A stretch of DNA of 64,000 nt, from positions 119,903 through 183,902 of the forward strand of contig NZ_JAOQJN010000007.1 of the NCBI RefSeq assembly GCF_025567085.1. The letters run 5' to 3'. The notes under the pieces are model-generated. The model was not told the DNA's origin. It was given only the letters and a program-made list of their open reading frames with translations, and ran no database searches. Made by a program: the position numbers and the translations under genes. Position 1 is the first letter of the stretch. Every line of letters starts with the position of its first letter. Shown piece after piece: positions 26,830-35,105 of the stretch. This stretch comes from Bovifimicola ammoniilytica (GTDB taxonomy: Bacteria > Bacillota > Clostridia > Lachnospirales > Lachnospiraceae).

Positions 26830-27984
26830 TTGGCAAATAGAATGAATACTAGTAGAGACACAAAAAAGAACATAAGAAAAACCAGAAGTGGAGAATATTT
26901 TGACTATAGCCTGCTTTTTATAACCATATTTATGATGGGTTTCGGACTTGTAATGTTATATAGTGCAAGTTCTTATGAAGCATCAATGGAGTTTGGTGAC
27001 TCTAAATACTATGTAATAAGCCAGATTAAGGCAGCAGTTATCGGAGTTATCCTTATGGTAGTAGTTATTAAATTTGACTATCATATTTTTAAGAAACCGT
27101 TAGTTGCATTAGCTGCATATTTTGGTTCAATTCTAATGGCTATGATGGTTCTTTCACCAATAGGTATAAGTGCGAATGGTGCATCAAGGTGGATATCAAT
27201 TGCAGGCTTCTCAATTCAGGTATGTGAAGTTGTAAAGATAGGTGTCATTGTATTTATGGCATTTGTTATAGAAAAGAAGGCGAAAAAACTTAAGAATATC
27301 GGAACATTTCTATTGTGCATGGTATTCATAGGAATATCTGCAGGTGTTATAGCACTTATTACAAAAGACCTTAGCTCAGCTATTATTGTAGCTGGAATCG
27401 GTGTGGTTATGTTATTTGTGGCATGTCCTAGAATATCATATTTCGTAATTATGATAGGTGCCGGAGTGGCAGCTGTCGCTGGAGCGATAATGATTGAACC
27501 ATTCAGATTTGAAAGAATCAGAGTATGGTTAAATCCTGAGAAATTCGCAGATGAGGGTGGATTTCAGGTATTACAGTCATTATATTCACTGGGTTCAGGC
27601 GGCCTGTTTGGTAAAGGACTTGGAAATGGTATCCAGAAGCTTGGATATGTACCAGAGGCACAAAATGATATGATATTTACGGTTATATGTGAGGAATTAG
27701 GTGTTATCGGTGGAATAGCGGTAATATTAATGTTCATCTTTATGATATGGAGGTTTATGATAGTTGCTAATAATGCACCTGATTTATTTGGCTCAATGTT
27801 AGTAGTCGGTGTTATGGCACATATTTCGATACAGACAGTTATGAATATAGCCGTTGTTACTAACTCAATGCCTAATACAGGTGTAACGTTACCATTCATG
27901 AGTTATGGTGGATCGTCGATATTGTGTCTGCTAATTGAAATAGGTATTGTGCTTGCTGTATCTAAACGTATTAAATTTGAGTAA
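26830..27984 (+). CDS. ftsW: SEDS peptidoglycan polymerase FtsW (SpoVE type)
   Basis: Polytopic glycosyltransferase that polymerises lipid II with a class B PBP partner. About ten membrane helices; signature motifs are MLYSASSYEA, ANGASRWI, KDLSSAII, PEAQNDMIFTVICEELG and the late MSYGGSS. 384 residues, normal. Start is TTG 26830 after AAGGAGAG (26816-26823). Two class B PBP partners are encoded upstream. Confidence 0.94.
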   Translation: MANRMNTSRDTKKNIRKTRSGEYFDYSLLFITIFMMGFGLVMLYSASSYEASMEFGDSKYYVISQIKAAVIGVILMVVVIKFDYHIFKKPLVALAAYFGSILMAMMVLSPIGISANGASRWISIAGFSIQVCEVVKIGVIVFMAFVIEKKAKKLKNIGTFLLCMVFIGISAGVIALITKDLSSAIIVAGIGVVMLFVACPRISYFVIMIGAGVAAVAGAIMIEPFRFERIRVWLNPEKFADEGGFQVLQSLYSLGSGGLFGKGLGNGIQKLGYVPEAQNDMIFTVICEELGVIGGIAVILMFIFMIWRFMIVANNAPDLFGSMLVVGVMAHISIQTVMNIAVVTNSMPNTGVTLPFMSYGGSSILCLLIEIGIVLAVSKRIKFE

Positions 27985-28046
27985 AGGATATCACATAGTT
28001 AATACAGATGCATATAATACATAAAGGCAGAATAGTTGGTGTCGTT

Positions 28047-29318
28047 ATGTATTATAGAGTCGGAAAGACTTATGGTCTATCAGGTGAGATCACGGTTCAG
28101 GGTTCAAAAAATGAAGCATTACCTGTTATTGCAGCTGCTATCTTAAATAAAGGAAGGACAGTTATGAGAAATTGTCCGGACATATCAGATGTAAGAATTA
28201 TGCTTAAAATATTAAAGCATTTAGGCTGTAATTATAAGTTTGAAAATAATATATTAGAATTAGACAGCGACAAAATTAATGTATCTGACATACCGAAAGA
28301 AGATGTTACTAAATTAAGGTCATCAATAGTGTTAGCAGGTGCATTGCTTAGTAGAAATAATTGGTGTAAAATTTCATATCCCGGAGGCTGTAATATCGGT
28401 CTTAGAAAAATAGATGTCCATATAGATATTTTACGAAAAATGGGATATGAAATAGATGAAAATGAAGAAACATCTGAATTAATCTGCGGGGGCAGAGTTA
28501 ATGGAGATAACCATATAAGGCTCAGGGTAAGAAGTGTAGGTGCTACGGAGAATGGAATTCTTGCAGCAGTTCTATCGGATGGATATTGCGTAACATTTTC
28601 TAATGTGTCTAAAGAGCCAGAGATTGTTAATCTGTGTAAAGCCTTGATTAAAATGGGGGCTGATATCACAGGTGCAGGAACAGATGAGATAGTAGTAAAG
28701 GGTGTAAAAAGTCTTAGAGATACCACCATAGATATAAGTTGTGACAGAATAGTATGTGGAACTTATTTAGCAGCAGTTACAGCAGTAGGCGGAGAAGTCA
28801 GACTGTTAAATGTAAATAAGAATTTTGATAAATCGATATTAAATGAACTTGAAAAGTTCGGAATGAAATATAAAATTAGTAATGATGAAATGTGGGTTAG
28901 TAAGACCTGCAAAGATTATAAGTCAGAAAGAGATATAATTATATCCACATCTGCATATCCGGGTTTTCCAACTGATATGCAATCGCAGATGATGACATTG
29001 CTATCACGAAGAAAAGGAAGTGGAATAATTATTGAAAATATATTTGAAAACAGATTTGGCACAGCTAAAATGTTAAATAAAATGGGAGCTGACATTAAGA
29101 TAATTGGCGACAGAATAGCATTGATTAATGGTGTTGATAAATTATATGGTGAAAAAGTAGAGGCAACTGATTTAAGAGGTGGTGCTTCACTTATTATTGC
29201 AGGAATGATTGCAGAAAATCATACCATAATAGAAAATGCTGAATTTATTAAAAGAGGGTATGAGTCAATCGAAAGAGACTTAGGAAAATTAGGGGCCGAT
29301 ATTGAGCTTATGGATTAA
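28047..29318 (+). CDS. murA: UDP-N-acetylglucosamine 1-carboxyvinyltransferase MurA
   Basis: First committed step of peptidoglycan synthesis: enolpyruvyl transfer to UDP-GlcNAc. The active-site Lys lies in QGSKNEALP and the fosfomycin-target Cys in GGCNIGLRKIDVH; RGGASLI ends the C-terminal half. An in-frame ATG at 28008 would add 13 residues. Neither start has a clear ribosome binding site; 28047 is chosen because homologues begin just before the first conserved strand. murG, often found between ftsW and murA/ftsQ, is missing here. Confidence 0.93.
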   Translation: MYYRVGKTYGLSGEITVQGSKNEALPVIAAAILNKGRTVMRNCPDISDVRIMLKILKHLGCNYKFENNILELDSDKINVSDIPKEDVTKLRSSIVLAGALLSRNNWCKISYPGGCNIGLRKIDVHIDILRKMGYEIDENEETSELICGGRVNGDNHIRLRVRSVGATENGILAAVLSDGYCVTFSNVSKEPEIVNLCKALIKMGADITGAGTDEIVVKGVKSLRDTTIDISCDRIVCGTYLAAVTAVGGEVRLLNVNKNFDKSILNELEKFGMKYKISNDEMWVSKTCKDYKSERDIIISTSAYPGFPTDMQSQMMTLLSRRKGSGIIIENIFENRFGTAKMLNKMGADIKIIGDRIALINGVDKLYGEKVEATDLRGGASLIIAGMIAENHTIIENAEFIKRGYESIERDLGKLGADIELMD

Positions 29319-29355
29319 ACGGGATATTTAGGATACACTTCGGAATGGAGAAAAA

Positions 29356-30072
29356 ATGAGTAGAAAGAAAATTATAATATTGATAGCAACAATCTTTTTA
29401 ATAATCTGTGGTATTGCAGGAGTTTTTGCAATGCAGAGAATAAGCGAGAAAAATATTATTATTGAGGGAAATGAGAAATATACCAAAGAAGAAATGATAA
29501 GTTTTATATTCAGGTCAGACTGGGACAGAAACCCGTTTGTACTTTATTATAAGACAAAATTCAGCAAACAGAAGGTAATTCCCTTCGTGGATGAATATGA
29601 TGTGAAGATAACATCATTGAATAGCGTAAAGATTACCATATATGAAAAGAAAATAATCGGTTATGTTAATTATATGGGCAGCAATATGTATTTTGATAAA
29701 GATGGAACAATTGTCGAAAGTTCTACAGAGGTTATTGAAGGAATACCTAAGATAACAGGTTTAAACTTCGACAGTATAATTCTTTATGAGACATTGCCGG
29801 TAGGAAGTGATAAAGTATTCAGACTTATACTTGATACAACCCAGATATTACAGAAATATAGAATAGCAGTGGACAAGATATACATATCAGATAATAAAGA
29901 AGTTACACTTTACATAGAACAAATTAAAGTCGAATTAGGAACAGGCGAGGATATGAATGACAAAATCAGAAGCCTTAATGATATGCTGCCTAATCTTCAG
30001 GGACTAAGCGGCACACTCGATATAAAGAAATATAATACTAATAATGATGGATATACATTTAAAAAATCATAA
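29356..30072 (+). CDS. divIB: Cell division protein DivIB/FtsQ
   Basis: Bitopic divisome protein: short cytoplasmic tail, membrane helix (about 5-25), then a POTRA-type domain beginning at IIIEGNEKYTKEEMISF and a beta domain. 238 residues. Start ATG 29356 follows TGGAGAA. Its place at the end of the cluster before ftsZ is typical. Sequence conservation in the family is low, so context adds weight. Confidence 0.88.
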   Translation: MSRKKIIILIATIFLIICGIAGVFAMQRISEKNIIIEGNEKYTKEEMISFIFRSDWDRNPFVLYYKTKFSKQKVIPFVDEYDVKITSLNSVKITIYEKKIIGYVNYMGSNMYFDKDGTIVESSTEVIEGIPKITGLNFDSIILYETLPVGSDKVFRLILDTTQILQKYRIAVDKIYISDNKEVTLYIEQIKVELGTGEDMNDKIRSLNDMLPNLQGLSGTLDIKKYNTNNDGYTFKKS

Positions 30073-30242
30073 AATTATATTTTGACAAATTACCCGCCTA
30101 AATGGTTTGTTAAGTGATTATGTAAAGAAGTCAATATCTGGAACTTATGGTATTTATATATGCAGGTTTACTATATACATATAAAAATTTGGGATTGTAT
30201 ATAAAAATATGTTAAAAACTTGTTAAAAATAGAAATTTATAG

Positions 30243-30271
30243 TTGATTATTTTTAAAAATGAATATATTAT
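30243..30271 (+). promoter_or_regulatory. Candidate sigma-A promoter of ftsZ
   Basis: TTGATT (30243-30248), 17-nt spacer and TATTAT (30266-30271), giving a leader of about 70 nt. It lies in the 274-nt AT-rich gap between divIB and ftsZ and would let ftsZ be expressed apart from the mraZ promoter. ftsA, which often occupies this position, is absent. Confidence 0.55.
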
Positions 30272-30346
30272 AGAATGAGATGTTTTTTAGAGATTATATC
30301 AAAGAGATTTGAGTAATAATGAATAGTATTAAAGGAGGACAAACTC

Positions 30347-31543
30347 TTGTTAGAAATTACAACAAACGAGGCAGAAGCAGCAGCAAAAATTATTGTAGTA
30401 GGTGTAGGCGGTGCTGGAAATAATGCCGTTAATAGAATGATAGACGAAAATATTGGTGGAGTTGAGTTTATTGGTATCAATACAGATAAACAGGCACTTA
30501 AGTTATGTAAGGCTCCTACAGCATTACAGGTTGGTGAAAAATTAACTAAAGGATTAGGATGTGGAGCAGTTCCTGAAGTTGGTGAGAAAGCAGCAGAAGA
30601 GAACCTTGAAGAGATAGCACAGGCACTCAAAGGTGCAGATATGGTATTTGTTACATGCGGTATGGGTGGTGGAACAGGTACAGGTGCTGCACCAGTTGTA
30701 GCTAAAGTAGCTAAAGAACAGGGCATCTTAACTGTCGGTGTTGTTACAAAACCATTTAGATTTGAAGCAAGAGCAAGGATGAACAATGCACTTGGTGGAA
30801 TAGAAAAATTAAAAGAGAATGTAGATACATTAATCGTCATTCCTAATGATAAACTTTTAGAGATAGTTGATAGAAGAACTACAATGCCGGAAGCACTTAA
30901 GAAAGCAGATGAAGTATTACAGCAAGCAGTTCAGGGAATCACAGATTTAATTAATGTTCCTGCACTTATTAACCTTGATTTTGCAGACGTTCAGACTGTT
31001 ATGAAAGACAAGGGTGTTGCTCATATCGGTATCGGTGTTGCTAAGGGAGACGACAAGGCAAATGAAGCAGTTCAGATAGCTGTTACCAGTCCACTTCTAG
31101 AGACAACTATTGCGGGTGCTTCTCACGTAATTATCAATATATCAGGTGATATAAGCCTTGCAGAAGCAAATGAAGCAGCAAGCTATGTTCAGGACTTAAC
31201 AGGTGAAGATGCAGAGATTATCTTCGGTGCAAGATATGATGATACATATCCTGATGAATGTACAATTACAGTAATTGCTACAGGACTTGAAGAGAATAAT
31301 AAGCCTGCATTTGGTTCAACATCAAGAAGTTCAGCTTCAAGAACTACATTTGATTATAAGAAACCATCTGTAAAACCTATTGTACCAAAGACAGAGTTCA
31401 GATATAATTCACAGGCAGGAAGTACAACATCAAGACCACAGTCTACATATACAAGACCACAGCAGCCTATTACTCCAAAGCCAGCAGAAGATAAGGGTGG
31501 AATTAACATACCTGAATTTCTTAAGAAGAATAGAAACAACTAA
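30347..31543 (+). CDS. ftsZ: Cell division GTPase FtsZ
   Basis: Tubulin-like GTPase that forms the Z ring. VGVGGAGNNAVNRM begins the GTPase domain, with the GGGTGTG tubulin signature around residue 106 and NLDFADV at the T7 loop. A Ser/Thr/Pro-rich linker (about 325-385) leads to the C-terminal peptide IPEFLKKNRNN that docks membrane anchors. Start TTG 30347 is 7 nt after AAAGGAGGA. 398 residues. The usual anchors FtsA or SepF are not encoded in the window. Confidence 0.98.
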   Translation: MLEITTNEAEAAAKIIVVGVGGAGNNAVNRMIDENIGGVEFIGINTDKQALKLCKAPTALQVGEKLTKGLGCGAVPEVGEKAAEENLEEIAQALKGADMVFVTCGMGGGTGTGAAPVVAKVAKEQGILTVGVVTKPFRFEARARMNNALGGIEKLKENVDTLIVIPNDKLLEIVDRRTTMPEALKKADEVLQQAVQGITDLINVPALINLDFADVQTVMKDKGVAHIGIGVAKGDDKANEAVQIAVTSPLLETTIAGASHVIINISGDISLAEANEAASYVQDLTGEDAEIIFGARYDDTYPDECTITVIATGLEENNKPAFGSTSRSSASRTTFDYKKPSVKPIVPKTEFRYNSQAGSTTSRPQSTYTRPQQPITPKPAEDKGGINIPEFLKKNRNN

Positions 31544-31578
31544 GAAGCTTTAATTTAGAATATAAATAACAATGTAGA

Positions 31579-31616
31579 AGAGTAACATTTATAATTCCTG
31601 AATGTTACTCTTTTTT
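31579..31616 (+). terminator. Rho-independent terminator after ftsZ
   Basis: AGAGTAACATT (31579-31589) and AATGTTACTCT (31601-31611) form a perfect 11-bp stem followed by six T. It closes the dcw cluster. Confidence 0.92.
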
Positions 31617-31689
31617 GCTTACTAGGAAATTTCGGCGAAATTGTACTAGTAAGCAAAAAAGCTCCGCGAGGATCGCACTGCGGCGGAGC
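31615..31689. repeat. Two stacked hairpins behind the ftsZ terminator
   Basis: TTGCTTACTA (31615-31624) pairs with TAGTAAGCAA (31647-31656), with an inner AATTTC/GAAATT stem. Then GCTCCGC (31661-31667) pairs with GCGGAGC (31683-31689). The second hairpin is much GC-richer than the region. It resembles the palindromic elements at 763-844 and 33647-33689 in placement (gene ends) though not in sequence. No coding potential seen. Confidence 0.6.
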
Positions 31690-31756
31690 AGAAAATGCTA
31701 AATTTCTCATATAAATGTGTATAAATAACGTAAAATATGGAAAAAGGTATATAAAA

Positions 31757-31833
31757 TTGTCAAAAGCTGTAGATAAATTATTATGTTTGGTCTACAGCTT
31801 TTGACACACTTTTAAGTCAGGATAATATATAAT
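31757..31833 (+). promoter_or_regulatory. spoIIG-type promoter with Spo0A-box-like inverted repeat
   Basis: TGTCAAAAGCTGTAGA (31759-31774) and TCTACAGCTTTTGACA (31791-31806) are perfect reverse complements. Each contains TGTCAAA, one base from the Spo0A box TGTCGAA. The right arm holds TTGACA (31801-31806), and TATAAT lies at 31828-31833, 21 nt away. The B. subtilis spoIIG promoter, activated by Spo0A-P, is known for a similarly over-long spacer. A normal reading TTGACA-16-TAATAT (31823-31828) is also possible. Confidence 0.5.
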
Positions 31834-31859
31834 ACACTTTGTCAGAACGGAGAAAAAAT

Positions 31860-32732
31860 ATGAATGACAGGGTGTATATAGTTTATCTTGATGTTTTTTT
31901 TATGATTAACTTCATAATGGATTATATGATAATCCTTATAACATCAAGGATAGCGAAAGTAAAGAAAAAAAGAATAAGACAATTAGCCGGAGCAGGCTGT
32001 GGCGCTTTATACAGTGTTATCGTTATAAAACCACTTACTAACCACTTATTTAAAATAACGCTTGTTAATATTTTGATTGCAGCTGTGATGGTACTTATTT
32101 CATTTGGATTTACGAGTGCTTCTGTATACATTAAAAATGTATTTCTATTATTTGTTGTTTCATTTACAATGTCGGGAATAATTAATTATCTGTATTATTC
32201 CACTGTTATCGGAAAATATGTAAGAAACGTATTAAGTGGTAATTCTAATAAGGTTGTAAATGCAAGAAAATTTATATTGGTATCTGTACTGGCATACATT
32301 CTGCTTAGTGCAATTGTAAGAATTATCTTTAGCGTCAGAAAAGATATGGAATTATATTATGATGTAAAGATTACATTTAGAGGTAAATCTGTTGTAGTAC
32401 GGGGACTATATGATACCGGAAATGGACTTACCGAACCTGTAAGCGGGAAAATGGTACATATAGCAGAATATAAAATACTAAAGCCTTTACTGGAGGGAGA
32501 TGAAAAAGCAAAAGAAAATATTTACGTAATTCCATTTCATTCGATAGGTGAAGAAGATGGAATAATGTACGGAATAAGAATGGATGAAATGGTCGTATTA
32601 GTCGATGATGAACCTAAATTCTTATATAACCCCATAATTGGAATATACACAGGAAATGTATCTAAACGGGGAAATTATTCCGTTATCCTTAACAGGGAAA
32701 CATTTGACGGCATAAATGATAATAAATGTTAA
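31860..32732 (+). CDS. spoIIGA: Pro-sigma-E processing peptidase SpoIIGA
   Basis: Membrane aspartic protease of the mother cell that cleaves pro-SigE after a signal from the forespore. Five hydrophobic segments fill the N-terminal half. The soluble C-terminal half begins near 170 and carries LYDTGNGL, the single Asp-Thr-Gly of the dimeric protease. An upstream in-frame TTG at 31839 is rejected because ACGGAG (31847-31852) sits 7 nt before ATG 31860. 290 residues. It is followed by its substrate, sigE. Confidence 0.94.
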   Translation: MNDRVYIVYLDVFFMINFIMDYMIILITSRIAKVKKKRIRQLAGAGCGALYSVIVIKPLTNHLFKITLVNILIAAVMVLISFGFTSASVYIKNVFLLFVVSFTMSGIINYLYYSTVIGKYVRNVLSGNSNKVVNARKFILVSVLAYILLSAIVRIIFSVRKDMELYYDVKITFRGKSVVVRGLYDTGNGLTEPVSGKMVHIAEYKILKPLLEGDEKAKENIYVIPFHSIGEEDGIMYGIRMDEMVVLVDDEPKFLYNPIIGIYTGNVSKRGNYSVILNRETFDGINDNKC

Positions 32733-32813
32733 GTATCAGTTTAGAATATTAAATGCCGTATATAATATCGAAACAGATATTATTGAAAAGTTAGAAAGCA
32801 GGGGAGAATTGCA

Positions 32814-33554
32814 ATGGTCATAAAAGTATCTATTCCAAATAGGTTACAGTTCAAAGTTATACCTGGCATTAGAAATGTTTTGTTCGCAAAGCGAGGGGAT
32901 ATTCACTATATAGGAGGCGCTGATGTGCTTCCACCACCATTAGAAGCTGAAGAAGAGCAGATGGTAATTGAAAAACTTTCTACAGAGGAGGGAACGCAGG
33001 CAAAAGCCACATTAATTGAGAGAAATTTACGATTAGTGGTATATATTGCTAAAAAATTTGATAACACAGGTGTCGGCGTGGAAGATTTAATTTCCATTGG
33101 TACCATCGGACTTATTAAATCTATTAATACGTTTAATCCGGATAAAAATATTAAATTAGCTACATATGCATCAAGGTGCATTGAAAATGAGATATTAATG
33201 TATCTTAGAAGAAACAGCAAAACGAAAATGGAAGTGTCTATTGACGAGCCACTTAATGTGGACTGGGATGGGAATGAGTTATTGTTATCAGACGTTCTTG
33301 GCACAGATGAGGACGTTATATATAAAGACATCGAAGACGAAGTAGAAAGAAAACTTCTTATTAAGGCAGTTTCTAAACTTAATAAAAGAGAAAGAGCCAT
33401 AATAGAGTTAAGATTTGGACTTAATAACGAAAATGGAGAAGAACTGACACAGAAAGAGGTAGCCGATATGTTAGGCATCTCACAATCATATATTTCCAGA
33501 CTTGAGAAGAAGATAATTGGAAGACTTAAGAAGGAAATGGTAAAGTGTTATTAG
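32814..33554 (+). CDS. sigE: Sporulation sigma factor SigE (pro-form)
   Basis: Early mother-cell sigma factor. The first ~28 residues form a pro-sequence of the type removed by SpoIIGA. Region 2 shows NLRLVVYIAKKF, DLISIGTIGLIK and the -10-binding TYASRCIENEILMYLRR; region 4 ends with the HTH TQKEVADMLGISQSYISRLEKK. 246 residues, close to Bacillus SigE. Start follows GGGGAGAATT. In Bacillus sigG follows directly; here it lies about 9 kb further on. Confidence 0.97.
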   Translation: MVIKVSIPNRLQFKVIPGIRNVLFAKRGDIHYIGGADVLPPPLEAEEEQMVIEKLSTEEGTQAKATLIERNLRLVVYIAKKFDNTGVGVEDLISIGTIGLIKSINTFNPDKNIKLATYASRCIENEILMYLRRNSKTKMEVSIDEPLNVDWDGNELLLSDVLGTDEDVIYKDIEDEVERKLLIKAVSKLNKRERAIIELRFGLNNENGEELTQKEVADMLGISQSYISRLEKKIIGRLKKEMVKCY

Positions 33555-33588
33555 GAACATAATTTAGAAGAATCATATTAGAAGAGAA

Positions 33589-33629
33589 GGGGCTGTCGCA
33601 TTAAGAAATTAGTGCGATGGTCCCTTTTT
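33589..33629 (+). terminator. Rho-independent terminator after sigE
   Basis: GGGGCTGTCGCA (33589-33600) pairs with TGCGATGGTCCC (33613-33624) allowing G-U, followed by TTTTT. Confidence 0.85.
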
Positions 33630-33646
33630 CGTTAGGACAAGGCCCT

Positions 33647-33689
33647 GTTCACTACTCATTTTTCGTGTTCCGAAAAATGAGTAGTAAAC
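33647..33689. repeat. 19-bp hairpin downstream of sigE
   Basis: Arms at 33647-33665 and 33671-33689 are reverse complements except one base, with a 5-nt loop; the core is ACTACTCATTTTTCG. Position between the sigE terminator and a possible IS200-like tnpA start suggests it could be a transposon end or a repetitive palindromic element. Confidence 0.6.
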
Positions 33690-33703
33690 AAAATCATTAC
33701 AAC

Positions 33704-33768
33704 AAGGAGATGTCCAAATGGACAATAATAGTTTATCACGCCTAAAATATTTAAAATTATTCAGATAA
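33704..33768 (+). pseudogene. Possible remnant of an IS200/IS605 tnpA start
   Basis: AAGGAG (33704-33709) precedes ATG 33718, which opens a 16-residue frame, MDNNSLSRLKYLKLFR. The first residues look like the N-terminus of IS200-type TnpA (compare MDNxSLSHTKW from memory of the family), after which similarity stops. With the hairpin just upstream this may be a decayed element. The rest of 33769-33992 is AT-rich and I see nothing else in it. Confidence 0.3.
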
Positions 33769-33992
33769 GAGATGAAATATGGTATACTATATAGTAGTTT
33801 TATCTCTTATTTGGTGGCATTGATATACAAATGTTTGAATTTATTGCGATAATAGCTTGAGTTAAGTGTATTGGCAGATAATATATATAATCTTACAAAG
33901 AGCAAAAACACCGATGACAAATTAGCAATTTATTATGAATATTTAACATTTATATATTACACAACAAAAATAATTAAGGAAAGGTATTTCAA

Positions 33993-35105
33993 ATGAGAAT
34001 TTTACATCTGGCAGATTTACACATCGGGAAGAAAGTTCATAGTTACAGTATGTTAGAAGAACAAAGACATATACTGTGCGAAGAGACTATGTACGTAATT
34101 AGAGACAATAATATTGAAGTGGTGCTGATAGCGGGAGACATATATGATACACCTATGCCATCAGGACAGGCGGTCGAGTTATTTGATGAATTTCTGACAT
34201 TACTTAATGAGTTAAATATAAAAGTATATATAATTCCAGGCAATCACGATTCAGCGGAGAGAATGTCATTTGCATCCGATATACTTAAGAACAATTCCAT
34301 ATATATTTCTAAACCACTTAATTATGATGTAGATAATGCAAGGCTTGAAAGCTACGAATTATGCGATGAATATGGCAAGGTAAATATATACTTAATGCCG
34401 TATTTACGAAGTGGAAATGTAAAAGAAATCATAGATAATACAGATATAGATAGGAACGAAAGAAATATATTAGTTGCACATCAGTTTGTAAGTTGTATAG
34501 GATATGAAAATGAATTATCAGATTCAGAAGTTATAAGTGTTGGTGGCGTAGATAATATAGACGTGGGAATATTTGATGAATTTGACTATGTTGCATTAGG
34601 ACATCTGCATGCACCACAGCATATAGGCAGAGAAACGGTAAGATATGCAGGTTCTATTCTAAAATATTCATTTTCGGAAACTGACCAGAAGAAATCATTT
34701 ACTATAATTGATTTTAGGGAAAAGGAAAATATCAGTATAGAAAAGATACCAGTTGTTCCAATAAATGATACGAGAAAAATAAAAGGTCCTATAAATAAAT
34801 TGTTATCAGAAGATATTTACAAAGATGGAAATGTAAATGACTATATTCAGGCAACGATTACTGATGAGGACGAAGTATTTGATGCGATGAGGAGGCTTAA
34901 AGAAGTATATGTCAACCTGCTTAAGTTAGATTTTGATAATTCAAGAACAAGGGCACATAACAAAGTAGAGAATATTGATAACGTCGAGAAAAAAGATGAA
35001 TTAACTTTATTTAAAGAATTCTTTAAAAACAGAACGGATATGGAACTTACAGAAGATGAAGAAAAAGTAATGATCGATATAATTAATGGAGTGAATAAAG
35101 TATGA
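33993..35105 (+). CDS. sbcD: Exonuclease subunit SbcD (Mre11-like)
   Basis: Metallophosphoesterase nuclease that works with SbcC to open hairpins and trim DNA ends during replication and repair. Motifs: ILHLADLHIGK, AGDIYDTP, PGNHDS, VAHQF and GHLHAPQ, giving the two-metal site. The C-terminal capping region follows. 370 residues. Start follows AAGGAAAGG, and the stop overlaps the sbcC start (ATGA). Confidence 0.96.
   Translation: MRILHLADLHIGKKVHSYSMLEEQRHILCEETMYVIRDNNIEVVLIAGDIYDTPMPSGQAVELFDEFLTLLNELNIKVYIIPGNHDSAERMSFASDILKNNSIYISKPLNYDVDNARLESYELCDEYGKVNIYLMPYLRSGNVKEIIDNTDIDRNERNILVAHQFVSCIGYENELSDSEVISVGGVDNIDVGIFDEFDYVALGHLHAPQHIGRETVRYAGSILKYSFSETDQKKSFTIIDFREKENISIEKIPVVPINDTRKIKGPINKLLSEDIYKDGNVNDYIQATITDEDEVFDAMRRLKEVYVNLLKLDFDNSRTRAHNKVENIDNVEKKDELTLFKEFFKNRTDMELTEDEEKVMIDIINGVNKV

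Noticed and set aside
30082..30120. TTGACA at 30082 in the divIB-ftsZ gap as an ftsZ promoter
   Set aside because: No acceptable -10 lies 16-18 nt downstream; the TTGATT/TATTAT pair at 30243-30271 is better.
30268..30840. Long minus-strand open frame opposite ftsZ
   Set aside because: Its composition is that of the antisense of conserved ftsZ codons; no ribosome binding site and no recognisable domain. Other long antisense frames (e.g. 11232-11747, 28232-28729, 32906-33478) were dropped for the same reason.
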